Source: Bacillota bacterium
Lineage (GTDB): Bacteria; Bacillota; Clostridia; Christensenellales; Aristaeellaceae
Length of the DNA: 64,000 nucleotides
Assembly: GCA_023436585.1 (NCBI GenBank)
Contig: JAEZIN010000028.1
Coordinates: 372,001 to 436,000, forward strand
Direction of reading: 5' to 3'
In this document: positions 50,775 to 58,686 of the stretch, one piece after another
Layout of the letters: the number at the start of each line of letters is the position of its first letter
How positions within the stretch are numbered: the first letter of the stretch is position 1
The notes under the pieces: model-generated
The model's input: the letters and a program-made list of their open reading frames with translations, nothing else
What the model was told of the DNA's origin: nothing
The model's database searches: none
Made by a program: the position numbers and the translations under genes

Positions 50775-51635
50775 ATGGAATGGCTCCAGCGGCTGAACGA
50801 ATCCATCCGCTATTTGGAGGAAAACCTGGCTGGGGAAATAGACTATGAACAGGCGGCAAAAATCGCCTGCTGCTCCACGTTCCACTACCAGCGCATGTTT
50901 TCTTACATTGCGGGGATACCCCTGTCCGAGTATATCAGGCGCAGGCGCATGACTGCGGCAGCGTTCGATCTGCAATCCGGGGGAATGAAGGTCATCGATG
51001 CGGCGCTCAAGTACGGCTACGAATCACCCACGGCGTTCAACCGTGCGTTTCAAGGCGTGCATGGCGTATCGCCCTCCATGGCCCGGGAGGATGGCGTCCG
51101 CTTGAAGGCGTTCGCTCGCATCAGCTTCACGATATCCATCAAAGGAGAAGCTGAAATGAACTACAGGATTGAAAGACGGGATGCATTTACAATCGTGGGC
51201 GTCAGGGAGCACTTTGACATGAGCCTGGAAGAGAGCTTTGAAAATGTGCCCAAGTTCTGGCAAAAGACCGTGCAGTCGGGCATTGTGCCCGGCATTATCG
51301 CAGCCATGGACCAGGAGCCCTATGGTTTACTGGGCGTGAGCACCTGCATGAACGGCAAGGATTTTGACTATTACATTGCCGTGGCCAGCAGCCGTCCCGC
51401 CCCGGAGGGAATGGCAGCGTTCGAGGTTCCCGCATGCACCTGGGCGATCTTCGACTGTGTGGGAGCCATGCCCCAGGCGCTGCAGGAGCTTCAAAAGCGG
51501 ATCGTGACGGAATGGCTGCCGACATCTGGGTACGAGTATGCCGATGCGCCGGACATTGAGGTGTATCCGGAAGGGGATCAGTGGTCGGCGGACTATAAGT
51601 GCCAGGCATGGCTGCCAATTACAAAGAAGGCATAA
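50775..51635 (+). CDS. AraC-family regulator with GyrI-like effector domain
   Basis: The 286-residue protein has N-terminal AraC helix-turn-helix motifs (IDYEQAAKIACCSTFHYQRMF and VIDAALKYGYESPTAFNRAF) and a C-terminal GyrI-like/AraC-effector-binding domain (from about 122: MNYRIERRDAFTIVGVREHF ... DIEVYPEGD). This is the Rob/BltR-type arrangement that senses hydrophobic compounds or drugs. ATG 50775 is eight bases after GGGAG. It is monocistronic; its target is unknown. Confidence 0.87.
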   Translation: MEWLQRLNESIRYLEENLAGEIDYEQAAKIACCSTFHYQRMFSYIAGIPLSEYIRRRRMTAAAFDLQSGGMKVIDAALKYGYESPTAFNRAFQGVHGVSPSMAREDGVRLKAFARISFTISIKGEAEMNYRIERRDAFTIVGVREHFDMSLEESFENVPKFWQKTVQSGIVPGIIAAMDQEPYGLLGVSTCMNGKDFDYYIAVASSRPAPEGMAAFEVPACTWAIFDCVGAMPQALQELQKRIVTEWLPTSGYEYADAPDIEVYPEGDQWSADYKCQAWLPITKKA

Positions 51636-51659
51636 TCATGTAGTTTTCTGGGTGAGGTG

Positions 51660-51695
51660 CGGAGAGGGCGTCTTTTTCAAAAGACGCCCTCTCCG
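51660..51695. terminator. Long perfect hairpin between araC-gyrI gene and LDT gene
   Basis: 17-bp perfect stem CGGAGAGGGCGTCTTTT and its complement with a two-base loop; the inner T/A tract can act as the U-run in either direction. Bidirectional terminator. Confidence 0.85.
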
Positions 51696-51718
51696 TTGTA
51701 TAATCTGTATTCGTTCCT

Positions 51719-53473
51719 TTACTCCGCATGGGCCGCGTTGACGGCGTTAATCTCGCTTTCCCGCATGAGCGGCGCGCAGGCGGGGCAGCGGATGAGGCCG
51801 GCAAAGGCCGCCTCTTCCAGCTGGCTGTAGTTGAAGGCGGTGAGGGGTAGGAACTTTTCCTTCACGTCCAAGCAGTTGTCCACACTGTGGTAGTAGGTGC
51901 CGCCTTCCGGGTTGTAGTATAGCTTTGTATCCGGGGCGGGCAGGGGAATTTGACGGCCTTTGTAGTCGTTCCAGATGAGAACCCTGGTATTCAAGTCAAG
52001 ATTATCCCACAGCCAGGCCATATTGACACCCTCGGGGCTTTTCTTGCGCTGCACGCGTATGCAGCCGTGGCTGGCCTTGGTACCCAGCTTGGCCTCCGTT
52101 TTGTCAAAGTATTTGCTGCCGTCCCCGCGCAGGGTATAAGGCACCTGATGGATCAGGTTTTTGTTGTTGTAGCGCAATGCCATTTCGCAATGCAGCTTAT
52201 CCGACATGAATTTGCCCGCACGGCTGACAATGAGATATTCTCCGCCCTGGGTCTCTGTATATGGCTGTTCCGGATTACTGAAAAGCCCGGTGGAGATCAA
52301 AAGCTCCGTAAACAGCTTGCCATCCTTGAATACATACATCCTTTGGGTCAGCATATCAATCAGCAGGCCGTATTTTTCAGATGGCTTTTTAGTTTGCAGC
52401 AGGTTTGTTTTCACATAACCCTGCACCATATCCCCATAAACCTTGACGGAGCTTTCATTAAACGAGCTGGAATAGGATTCGATCAGGCTCCAGCCGTCGT
52501 CCGTGTTTTCCAGGACACGTACGCCCTGAGAATCGTAGGTTATTTCACCTACAGGCTCGGCACTGTCATCGGGCTGAGAACGAAGCTTATAGGCCCGCTT
52601 TTGATTGCCCTTCAAGACGGTGATGGGCTGCATCATCACTTCCCAGATAGCCGCCTCATTGGACAGGTCCATGGGCAGCGTCCAGTAATTCAGTTCTCCA
52701 TTGGATGGATAGGGGCTGAAATCCACAGGCGCGACAAAAGCGCTGTCCCTTGCCGCCGCCGTTTCAGGCAGCACCACGGTGTCACCGGTTGATCCGGCTT
52801 CTGCGGCCAATGCTTCCGCCGTCTGTGCATCCGTTACGGTCACGGGGATGTAATGGGCGTTGGAGGGAAAGCCTGTGCCATCCTGAAGCTGAACGATCAG
52901 CGTATAATCGCCCGGGGCTAAAGCGGCGCCTGATACCGTACCGTCCCAGGGGATGTCGTTTTCACCTTCCTGCACTTGTCCTTCATACACCAGCGCATCG
53001 ATTTCTTCCAGGCGCACGGTCAGGCTGCCCTGCATGTTCGCCTGTATGTGCATGCTCCAGCTTGTGCCTGGTGCGATATGCGTGTCGCTGGGGAACACAT
53101 TTTCAAGAACCGGGCTGACAGAGCCAATCGTTATATTGGCGGATGCCTGGCCGCTTGCCGCGATGGCCTTAAGCGTATAGCTCCCCGGCGGGAAGGCGGC
53201 GCCATCCAACGTGCCATCCCAGGAAACGTTGTTTTGGCCGGCCTTGGCGGGGAAATCCTCGTACAGGACCGTAGAATTTTCCGTTGCATCCGCAAGGATG
53301 ATATCCACATCCTCAGACAGCGCGGCAGTGAAGCTGAACATCACCAGCTTGCCTGGCCGGATTTCCTGATTAAGGTCCACAAAGCTCAGTTCTCCCTGGG
53401 CAAAGGCCGGGAGGCAGTTGATAATCAATAGGATGGAAGTTAGGAATGCGGCCATCCGGCGAATAACTGGCAT
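51719..53473 (-). CDS. Secreted L,D-transpeptidase with FlgD-like repeats and C-terminal Cys/His domain
   Basis: Forms or edits 3-3 peptidoglycan links or anchors proteins. The 584-residue protein has a signal peptide (AAFLTSILLIINCLPAFA), two FlgD/Ig-like repeats (NNVSWDGTLDGAAFPPGSYTL and NDIPWDGTVSGAALAPGDYTL), an SH3-like segment (about 310-370), a YkuD domain with catalytic HGC near 469-471 in KASHGCIRV, and a C-terminal module YYNPEGGTYYHSVDNC ... RCPAC that resembles short His/Cys metal-binding tails. ATG 53473 follows AGGAGG. It is monocistronic. The repeats and tail are uncommon additions for an L,D-transpeptidase. Confidence 0.87.
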   Translation of the reverse strand: MPVIRRMAAFLTSILLIINCLPAFAQGELSFVDLNQEIRPGKLVMFSFTAALSEDVDIILADATENSTVLYEDFPAKAGQNNVSWDGTLDGAAFPPGSYTLKAIAASGQASANITIGSVSPVLENVFPSDTHIAPGTSWSMHIQANMQGSLTVRLEEIDALVYEGQVQEGENDIPWDGTVSGAALAPGDYTLIVQLQDGTGFPSNAHYIPVTVTDAQTAEALAAEAGSTGDTVVLPETAAARDSAFVAPVDFSPYPSNGELNYWTLPMDLSNEAAIWEVMMQPITVLKGNQKRAYKLRSQPDDSAEPVGEITYDSQGVRVLENTDDGWSLIESYSSSFNESSVKVYGDMVQGYVKTNLLQTKKPSEKYGLLIDMLTQRMYVFKDGKLFTELLISTGLFSNPEQPYTETQGGEYLIVSRAGKFMSDKLHCEMALRYNNKNLIHQVPYTLRGDGSKYFDKTEAKLGTKASHGCIRVQRKKSPEGVNMAWLWDNLDLNTRVLIWNDYKGRQIPLPAPDTKLYYNPEGGTYYHSVDNCLDVKEKFLPLTAFNYSQLEEAAFAGLIRCPACAPLMRESEINAVNAAHAE

Positions 53474-53566
53474 AAGCACCTCCTGGTGGATAAATGGGGA
53501 TAAACGTAGTATACCAATAACGAAAACAGGAAGACAATGGATGGATTGTAACAATTGAAGATGCGG

Positions 53567-53944
53567 CTATTCTGCTTTCTTCAATGCCTCGTACTTGCTT
53601 GTAAAATACGCGATCTTGTGCGTAACCTTTTCAATGTGCTTTTGCATTTGAAGCATCTGCTCCTCCACATCTTTTTTGTGGGCGATGAGCATATCGCACC
53701 TGCACTTGAGTGTACAATCCCCCCGCAGGCTCAGCTCCACAAACTCCCTGATCTGCTTGATGGACATCCCCGTGGTTTTCAGGCAGCAAATCAGGCCCAG
53801 CCCTTCCAGGTCCTCCTGGGAAAAACGGCGGATGCCGCTCTTTGTCCTGCGTACGTCGGGCAAAAGGCCCTCCTTTTCATAATAGCGCAGGGTATGGGCC
53901 GTCAAGCCTGTCAGTTGAGAAACCTGTTTCATGGAGTAGTCCAC
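53567..53944 (-). CDS. MerR-family transcriptional regulator
   Basis: The 125-residue protein has a MerR winged helix (MKQVSQLTGLTAHTLRYYEKEGLL, RRFSQEDLEGL) and a coiled-coil dimer helix (QMLQMQKHIEKVTHKIAYF) with CTLKCRCD, two Cys that could sense thiol-reactive compounds. GTG 53944 lies eight bases after AAAGGAG. It is divergent from an aldo/keto reductase whose promoter has the 19-base spacer typical of MerR control. It resembles aldehyde-responsive AdhR-type regulators. Confidence 0.88.
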   Translation of the reverse strand: MDYSMKQVSQLTGLTAHTLRYYEKEGLLPDVRRTKSGIRRFSQEDLEGLGLICCLKTTGMSIKQIREFVELSLRGDCTLKCRCDMLIAHKKDVEEQMLQMQKHIEKVTHKIAYFTSKYEALKKAE

Positions 53945-53984
53945 TGGGTATGCTCCTTTCAGCGGAAAAATTTTCTTTCCGTGA

Positions 53985-54015
53985 TTGACTTAGAGTTAGC
54001 GCTAAGGTTTATACT
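53985..54015 (+). promoter_or_regulatory. MerR-type promoter with 19-base spacer and dyad operator
   Basis: TTGACT, a 19-base spacer and TATACT, with the imperfect dyad CTTAGAG-TTAG-CGCTAAG (53989-54006) in the spacer. Over-long spacing with a central dyad is the hallmark of MerR-family activation. It drives the aldo/keto reductase. Confidence 0.82.
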
Positions 54016-54069
54016 GGCAGTATAGCAACTAACCCGGCTTTTGGCAAGCCACAGCAAAGGAGTGATATC

Positions 54070-54924
54070 ATGAAATCAGCCATGGATACGTATAAACTGC
54101 ATAATGGCGTGGAGATTCCCTGCGTAGGGTTCGGCACCTGGCAGACGCCCGACGGGGAGGTGGCTGTTGCCTCCGTAAAGACGGCCTTGGAGGCGGGGTA
54201 CCGCCATATCGATACGGCCTCGGCGTATGAAAACGAGAAAAGCGTCGGCATTGCCGTTAAGGAAAGCGGCATCGCCCGGGAAGATATTTTCGTGACCAGC
54301 AAGCTGTTCAACCCCGACCACGGCTACGATAAGACCATGCGGGCTTTTGATGCAACCATGCAGGAGCTGGGTTTTGACTACCTGGACCTGTACCTCATCC
54401 ACTGGCCCAACCCCATCCATTTCCGCAACAGTTGGAAAGAAGCCAATGCCGGTTCCTGGAGGGCGTTTGAAGAGCTGCATGCCGCCGGGCGCATCCGTTC
54501 TATCGGTGTGAGCAACTTCCGGCCGCACCACCTGATAGCGCTGCTGGAAACAGCCAATATGGTGCCCATGGTGAACCAAATCCGTCTTTGCCCGGGGGAC
54601 GTGCACAAGGAAACAGTGGACTTTTGCAGAAGATATGACATACTCCTGGAAGCGTACAGCCCGCTGGGCCTGGGGCGCATCATGGATGTGGCCAAGGTGC
54701 AGCAGATTGCGGACAGGCATGGCAAGTCCGCCGCTCAGATCGCATTGCGATGGAGCCTGCAAAAGGGTTTCCTGCCGCTGCCCAAGTCCGTAACGCCCGA
54801 GCGTATCCGTCAAAACATCGAACTGTTTGATTTCGAACTGTCCGGCGAGGAGATGTCAGCCATCGACCATGTGGAACCCGGGATTTGCGGGACCTGGCGG
54901 GACCCGGATACGGCATCCTTTTAA
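54070..54924 (+). CDS. Aldo/keto reductase
   Basis: NAD(P)H-dependent reductase of aldehydes or ketones. The 284-residue TIM-barrel protein has GFGTWQTPDGE, HIDTASAYENEKSVG (catalytic Asp and Tyr), the Lys in FVTSKLFNPDHG, and the active-site His in DLYLIHWPNP, then GVSNFRPHHL. AAAGGAG precedes the ATG. MerR control suggests a response to toxic aldehydes such as methylglyoxal or formaldehyde. Exact substrate unknown. Confidence 0.92.
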   Translation: MKSAMDTYKLHNGVEIPCVGFGTWQTPDGEVAVASVKTALEAGYRHIDTASAYENEKSVGIAVKESGIAREDIFVTSKLFNPDHGYDKTMRAFDATMQELGFDYLDLYLIHWPNPIHFRNSWKEANAGSWRAFEELHAAGRIRSIGVSNFRPHHLIALLETANMVPMVNQIRLCPGDVHKETVDFCRRYDILLEAYSPLGLGRIMDVAKVQQIADRHGKSAAQIALRWSLQKGFLPLPKSVTPERIRQNIELFDFELSGEEMSAIDHVEPGICGTWRDPDTASF

Positions 54925-55120
54925 TCAGGGGCGCTGCTCCTGGACCTAGCTTATGGGACACAGCCCCTTTAGAATCCCCATATTGATATTGACAAAGAAT
55001 ATTATTGCTCCAGAGATGCAGTAGATTTTTAATGCAGGGCAAGGATCCGGATTGCGATAAGCGCTGCGCATATTAATATTGGAATTAGAATGAGTTTAGA
55101 TTTGGAGGAGGATGAACCCC

Positions 55121-56284
55121 ATGGCTTTCAATTACTACATGCCGGCCCGCATACTCTTTGGCAAGGGAAAGCTGAACGAACTGCATCAGCAGCGGTTGCC
55201 CGGCAAAAAAGCGCTCGTCGTGATCTCGGCGGGCAATTCCATGAAGCGGCTGGGGATCCTGCAAAGGCTTGAGGAGCAGCTGGACAAAGCGGGCGTCGGC
55301 CATGTGCTGTTCGACAAGGTTTTGCCCAACCCCATCCGGGAGCACGTGATGGAAGGTGCGGCGCTGGCAAGGGATACGGGGTGTGATTTTGTAATCGGCC
55401 TTGGCGGCGGCAGCAGCATCGACTCCGCCAAGTCCATTGCCGTGATGGCCGCCAACCCCGGCGACTATTGGGATTACATTTCCGGCGGCACGGGAAAGAG
55501 TATGCCGGTGCCTTTTGATCCGCTGCCTGTTGTGGCTATCACCACCACCGCCGGCACGGGAACGGAGGCCGATCCCTGGACGGTGATCACCAAGGGCGAT
55601 GAAAAGATAGGCTTTGGGTATGACAAGACGTTCCCCGTCTTGTCTGTGGTGGACCCGGAGCTGATGATGTCGGTACCAACGGCTCTCACCGCTTACCAGG
55701 GATTTGACGCCCTTTTCCACAGCACGGAAGGGTATTTGAACCGTACGGCCAATGAAATGAGCGATCTGTTTGCCTTGCGGGCCATCAGCCTGATTGGCAA
55801 AAGCCTGGCGAAAGCTGTTTTGGATGGCTCTGATGAACAGGCCCGGGCGGATGTGGCCCTGGCCAATACCTTTTCCGGGTTTGTGGAATCCACCTCCGGC
55901 TGCATATCGGAGCATTCCATCGAGCACGCGCTCAGCGGCCTGAAGCCCGAACTGCCTCACGGGGCCGGCCTGATCATTATCAGCGCTGCTTATTACACCC
56001 ATATTGCCAATTCCGGCCGCTGCGGTGAGCGCATGGTGGATATGGCCCGTGCCCTGGGCAGGACGGACGCGACGAAGCCCATGGATTTTGTCACGGCGCT
56101 TGTAAGCCTGCAAAAGGCCTGTGGTGTGGCGGATTTGAAGCTTTCCGGTTATGGCATACAGCGGGAGGATATTCCCTTCCTTGCCGCCCATGCCCGGGAG
56201 ATCATGGGCGGGCTGTTTGAGGTGGACCCCTGCGACATCACAAGGCAGGATGTAGAGGACATACTTGAGCGGTCCTACCGCTGA
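55121..56284 (+). CDS. Iron-containing alcohol dehydrogenase
   Basis: The 387-residue group III alcohol dehydrogenase has VIGLGGGSSIDSAKSIAVMA (NAD binding), TTAGTGTEADPWTVI and the metal ligands in GFDALFHSTEGYL and HSIEHALSGLKPELPHGAG. It likely reduces aldehydes to alcohols in fermentation. ATG 55121 is nine bases after GGAGGAGG; the ATG at 55112 abuts that site. A possible promoter TTGCGA-N16-TAATAT lies at 55052-55079. Not an evident part of the MerR unit. Confidence 0.9.
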   Translation: MAFNYYMPARILFGKGKLNELHQQRLPGKKALVVISAGNSMKRLGILQRLEEQLDKAGVGHVLFDKVLPNPIREHVMEGAALARDTGCDFVIGLGGGSSIDSAKSIAVMAANPGDYWDYISGGTGKSMPVPFDPLPVVAITTTAGTGTEADPWTVITKGDEKIGFGYDKTFPVLSVVDPELMMSVPTALTAYQGFDALFHSTEGYLNRTANEMSDLFALRAISLIGKSLAKAVLDGSDEQARADVALANTFSGFVESTSGCISEHSIEHALSGLKPELPHGAGLIIISAAYYTHIANSGRCGERMVDMARALGRTDATKPMDFVTALVSLQKACGVADLKLSGYGIQREDIPFLAAHAREIMGGLFEVDPCDITRQDVEDILERSYR

Positions 56285-56321
56285 GCATGGCTTTGCTGTA
56301 TCCTCGAATCTTGACCAGATT

Positions 56322-56347
56322 AAGCGCCTCCGTCCGGGGGCGCTTTT
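56322..56347 (+). terminator. Terminator of the alcohol dehydrogenase gene
   Basis: AAGCGCC/GGCGCTT stem with a short loop and TTTT. Confidence 0.75.
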
Positions 56348-56487
56348 CGAATGCGCAGAAACAATGGATCCCGTCGATATGCTAATGACAGGCATCTATA
56401 CGGAGTGATACGTATACAATGATTATCAAATGCAGGGAATTAACTTGCCTGTATCATAAATGACGTGCATGCCGTAAAGGGGAGCCT

Positions 56488-58614
56488 ATGTCACAAATAC
56501 GCGTGAATATACCCAGAGGAATACGGGCGGGTAAGCCCTACTCCATCCTGAGGTCTGCCGTCCGGCGGTTTCTCTGCCTGCCGCCCTGGCTGGCCATGGT
56601 TTGCATCTATCTTCCTTTTTGCCTGCTGCGCATCGCTTGTGCTTTTTATGCCGCGAGCACCCCTGTAATCATGCCGGATTCGGCGCTGTACATGCACCTG
56701 TCGCGCTCGATCATGGAAAAAGGGGCTTTGCTTTTTCGGGGTCAGCCCATACGGTATGAGCACATCTTGTATCCCCTTTTGCTGTCGCCGCTTCAGCTGC
56801 TGCCGCAAAGCGTCAGCCTTTTCCGGGGCATCCAGGTATTCAACGTGCTGGTCATGCATCTTGCCGTATTCCCGGTGTACGGCCTGGCCCGCGCCGTTTT
56901 GAGGAGCCACAGGAAGGCGCTTCTTTGCGCTGTGTTTACCATGCTCATGCCGGATTTTTTCATCACAGAACACATCATGACGGAAAGCATTGCTTTCCCG
57001 CTGATCCTGGCTGCGTGCTATGCCTTCTACAAAACGTACGATTCGCCCTTCCGCCTGAAGACAGCATTGCTGTGGGGTGGACTTGGCTTTCTCCTTTGCG
57101 CGCTGAAGCCTGGCTATGTGGCCTTGCCCGCCTGCTTTTTTGCGCTGCTTGTTTGGGAGGGGCTTCATAAGCGCAGCCTGGAACGGCTGTACCAGGCGCT
57201 GGCGGGATTGCTGCTTTTGCTGAGCTTCCTTGGCCTGTACGCGCTATTGCTACAGTGGGGGCTTCGTATGTCCCCCCGGCAGTCCACCCTCTATGGCACA
57301 CAGACGCATCCCCTTACCTGGGACCATCTTTTGCAAACGCTCAACGGGCTGTTCATGTACGGTGCCTATGTGCCCCTTGCTTTTGGCTTTTTCACGCTGT
57401 ACCTGCCGGCCGCCCAGCTTGGCGCGTGGGAGGGAAAGGACCGCCATCTTTTGAAGCTGTGCCTTTTTTCCATGCTGGCCATCGCGGCAGGCACCGTCTA
57501 CGTGATCTATTATGATGAGCTAAACGGCGGGGACCCGTATGCGGCACGCATCCATGTGCGGTATATATCGGCTTTCCTGCCGGTTTTGATGATGTACGCG
57601 CTGTCTCCGGCCCTTAAGGGCAAGCGCCTGAACACTTCGCTGTTCCTGCTTTTGTCTTTTTCCCTTTTGTGCCTTGTATTCCTGAACGGGGCCTCCCTTT
57701 TGAGCGGGTATGACTATCCTGTGGATGCGATACTCTTGACCGCCGCTTCCGCGAAAACGCAGGGCTTTGACGGAAGGCTGCTGTGGCCCATTTTTGCAGC
57801 GGTCTTCCTTCTTGCCATGGCGTACAGGCTGATACGCTACGGGTATGGCACGTTTGAACGACGGATGCTTTTCGCGTTCCTCACATTCGCGTTTGTATTT
57901 AACGGCGCTTTGTCCGTATTCGTCAACCGGCATCATATTGATTCGGTATATCCCAAGGATTCTTATGAGGCCGTAACGGTGGCGGGCGTGGAAGGCAGCC
58001 TCGGCGTCGTTCGGGATGGCGGCTGCTTCTGGCCGGAGGCGGCGGAGCTGGATGTGGCTTCCCGCTGCGGCATTCCCGTGGTGGAATTGGATGATCTGAT
58101 GGAGCTCATGAATCCGGACGGTTCCATCAGCGCTTTTACGCCCAAAGCCTACTGGCAGGAAAACGCGGTGAACGCCGTTCCCAACATTGAGAAGCTGATC
58201 CTGACCAACGAGATACTCAATTCCGTCATGCTTTCAAAGGAGGCGCAGGCCGGCGCTGTTTCCACCGCCAACGGGGGCTACTGCGTGCTTCCCGCTGCGA
58301 AAGGCCAGCCCATCTTCCACAGCGGCCTGTCGGGTTTGAAGGAGGGCTGGGTTGCAAAGGGGAGCCGTTTCACCGTGTTTGATGAACAGCTTCGGGCGCA
58401 GGAGACCATTACCCTGCAGCTTCAGGTCAGCCCCGGGGAAGGACAGGCGCAGTTGATACTGTGCTTGGATGGTCAGGAGCAGGCATTTGTATTGACCGGC
58501 GGGCTGCAATGGATTGCCGCTGTTTTTAAGGCGCAGAGTCCAGATCAAGCCCTGGCCATCACCCTGGATATCGGCGAAAGCAGCGTGTTCGTTAAGACGT
58601 ACCTGATCTCCTGA
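56488..58614 (+). CDS. Membrane glycosyltransferase-like protein (GT39/PMT-type topology)
   Basis: The 708-residue protein has about eleven hydrophobic helices, starting near residue 30. An acidic residue in the first external loop (VIMPDSALYMHLSRS) and RYEHILYPLLL are the layout of GT-C enzymes that use polyprenyl-phosphate sugars. The last about 230 residues are soluble and extracytoplasmic (EAVTVAGVEGSLGVVRDGG and beyond), with a beta-rich end. Donor and acceptor are unknown. ATG 56488 follows AAGGGGAG. It is monocistronic, before the redox fusion gene. Confidence 0.7.
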   Translation: MSQIRVNIPRGIRAGKPYSILRSAVRRFLCLPPWLAMVCIYLPFCLLRIACAFYAASTPVIMPDSALYMHLSRSIMEKGALLFRGQPIRYEHILYPLLLSPLQLLPQSVSLFRGIQVFNVLVMHLAVFPVYGLARAVLRSHRKALLCAVFTMLMPDFFITEHIMTESIAFPLILAACYAFYKTYDSPFRLKTALLWGGLGFLLCALKPGYVALPACFFALLVWEGLHKRSLERLYQALAGLLLLLSFLGLYALLLQWGLRMSPRQSTLYGTQTHPLTWDHLLQTLNGLFMYGAYVPLAFGFFTLYLPAAQLGAWEGKDRHLLKLCLFSMLAIAAGTVYVIYYDELNGGDPYAARIHVRYISAFLPVLMMYALSPALKGKRLNTSLFLLLSFSLLCLVFLNGASLLSGYDYPVDAILLTAASAKTQGFDGRLLWPIFAAVFLLAMAYRLIRYGYGTFERRMLFAFLTFAFVFNGALSVFVNRHHIDSVYPKDSYEAVTVAGVEGSLGVVRDGGCFWPEAAELDVASRCGIPVVELDDLMELMNPDGSISAFTPKAYWQENAVNAVPNIEKLILTNEILNSVMLSKEAQAGAVSTANGGYCVLPAAKGQPIFHSGLSGLKEGWVAKGSRFTVFDEQLRAQETITLQLQVSPGEGQAQLILCLDGQEQAFVLTGGLQWIAAVFKAQSPDQALAITLDIGESSVFVKTYLIS

Positions 58615-58686
58615 ATCGTTTATTTTTTCTCCGGGATGGGTATATAATCCAGTATGAACGATTCTTTCGGAGTTCTGGAGGCATCC

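Noticed and set aside
54986..55014. TTGACA at about 54986 as a promoter for the alcohol dehydrogenase
   Set aside because: No acceptable minus-10 box at 16-18 bases; TTGCGA-N16-TAATAT nearer the gene is a better candidate.
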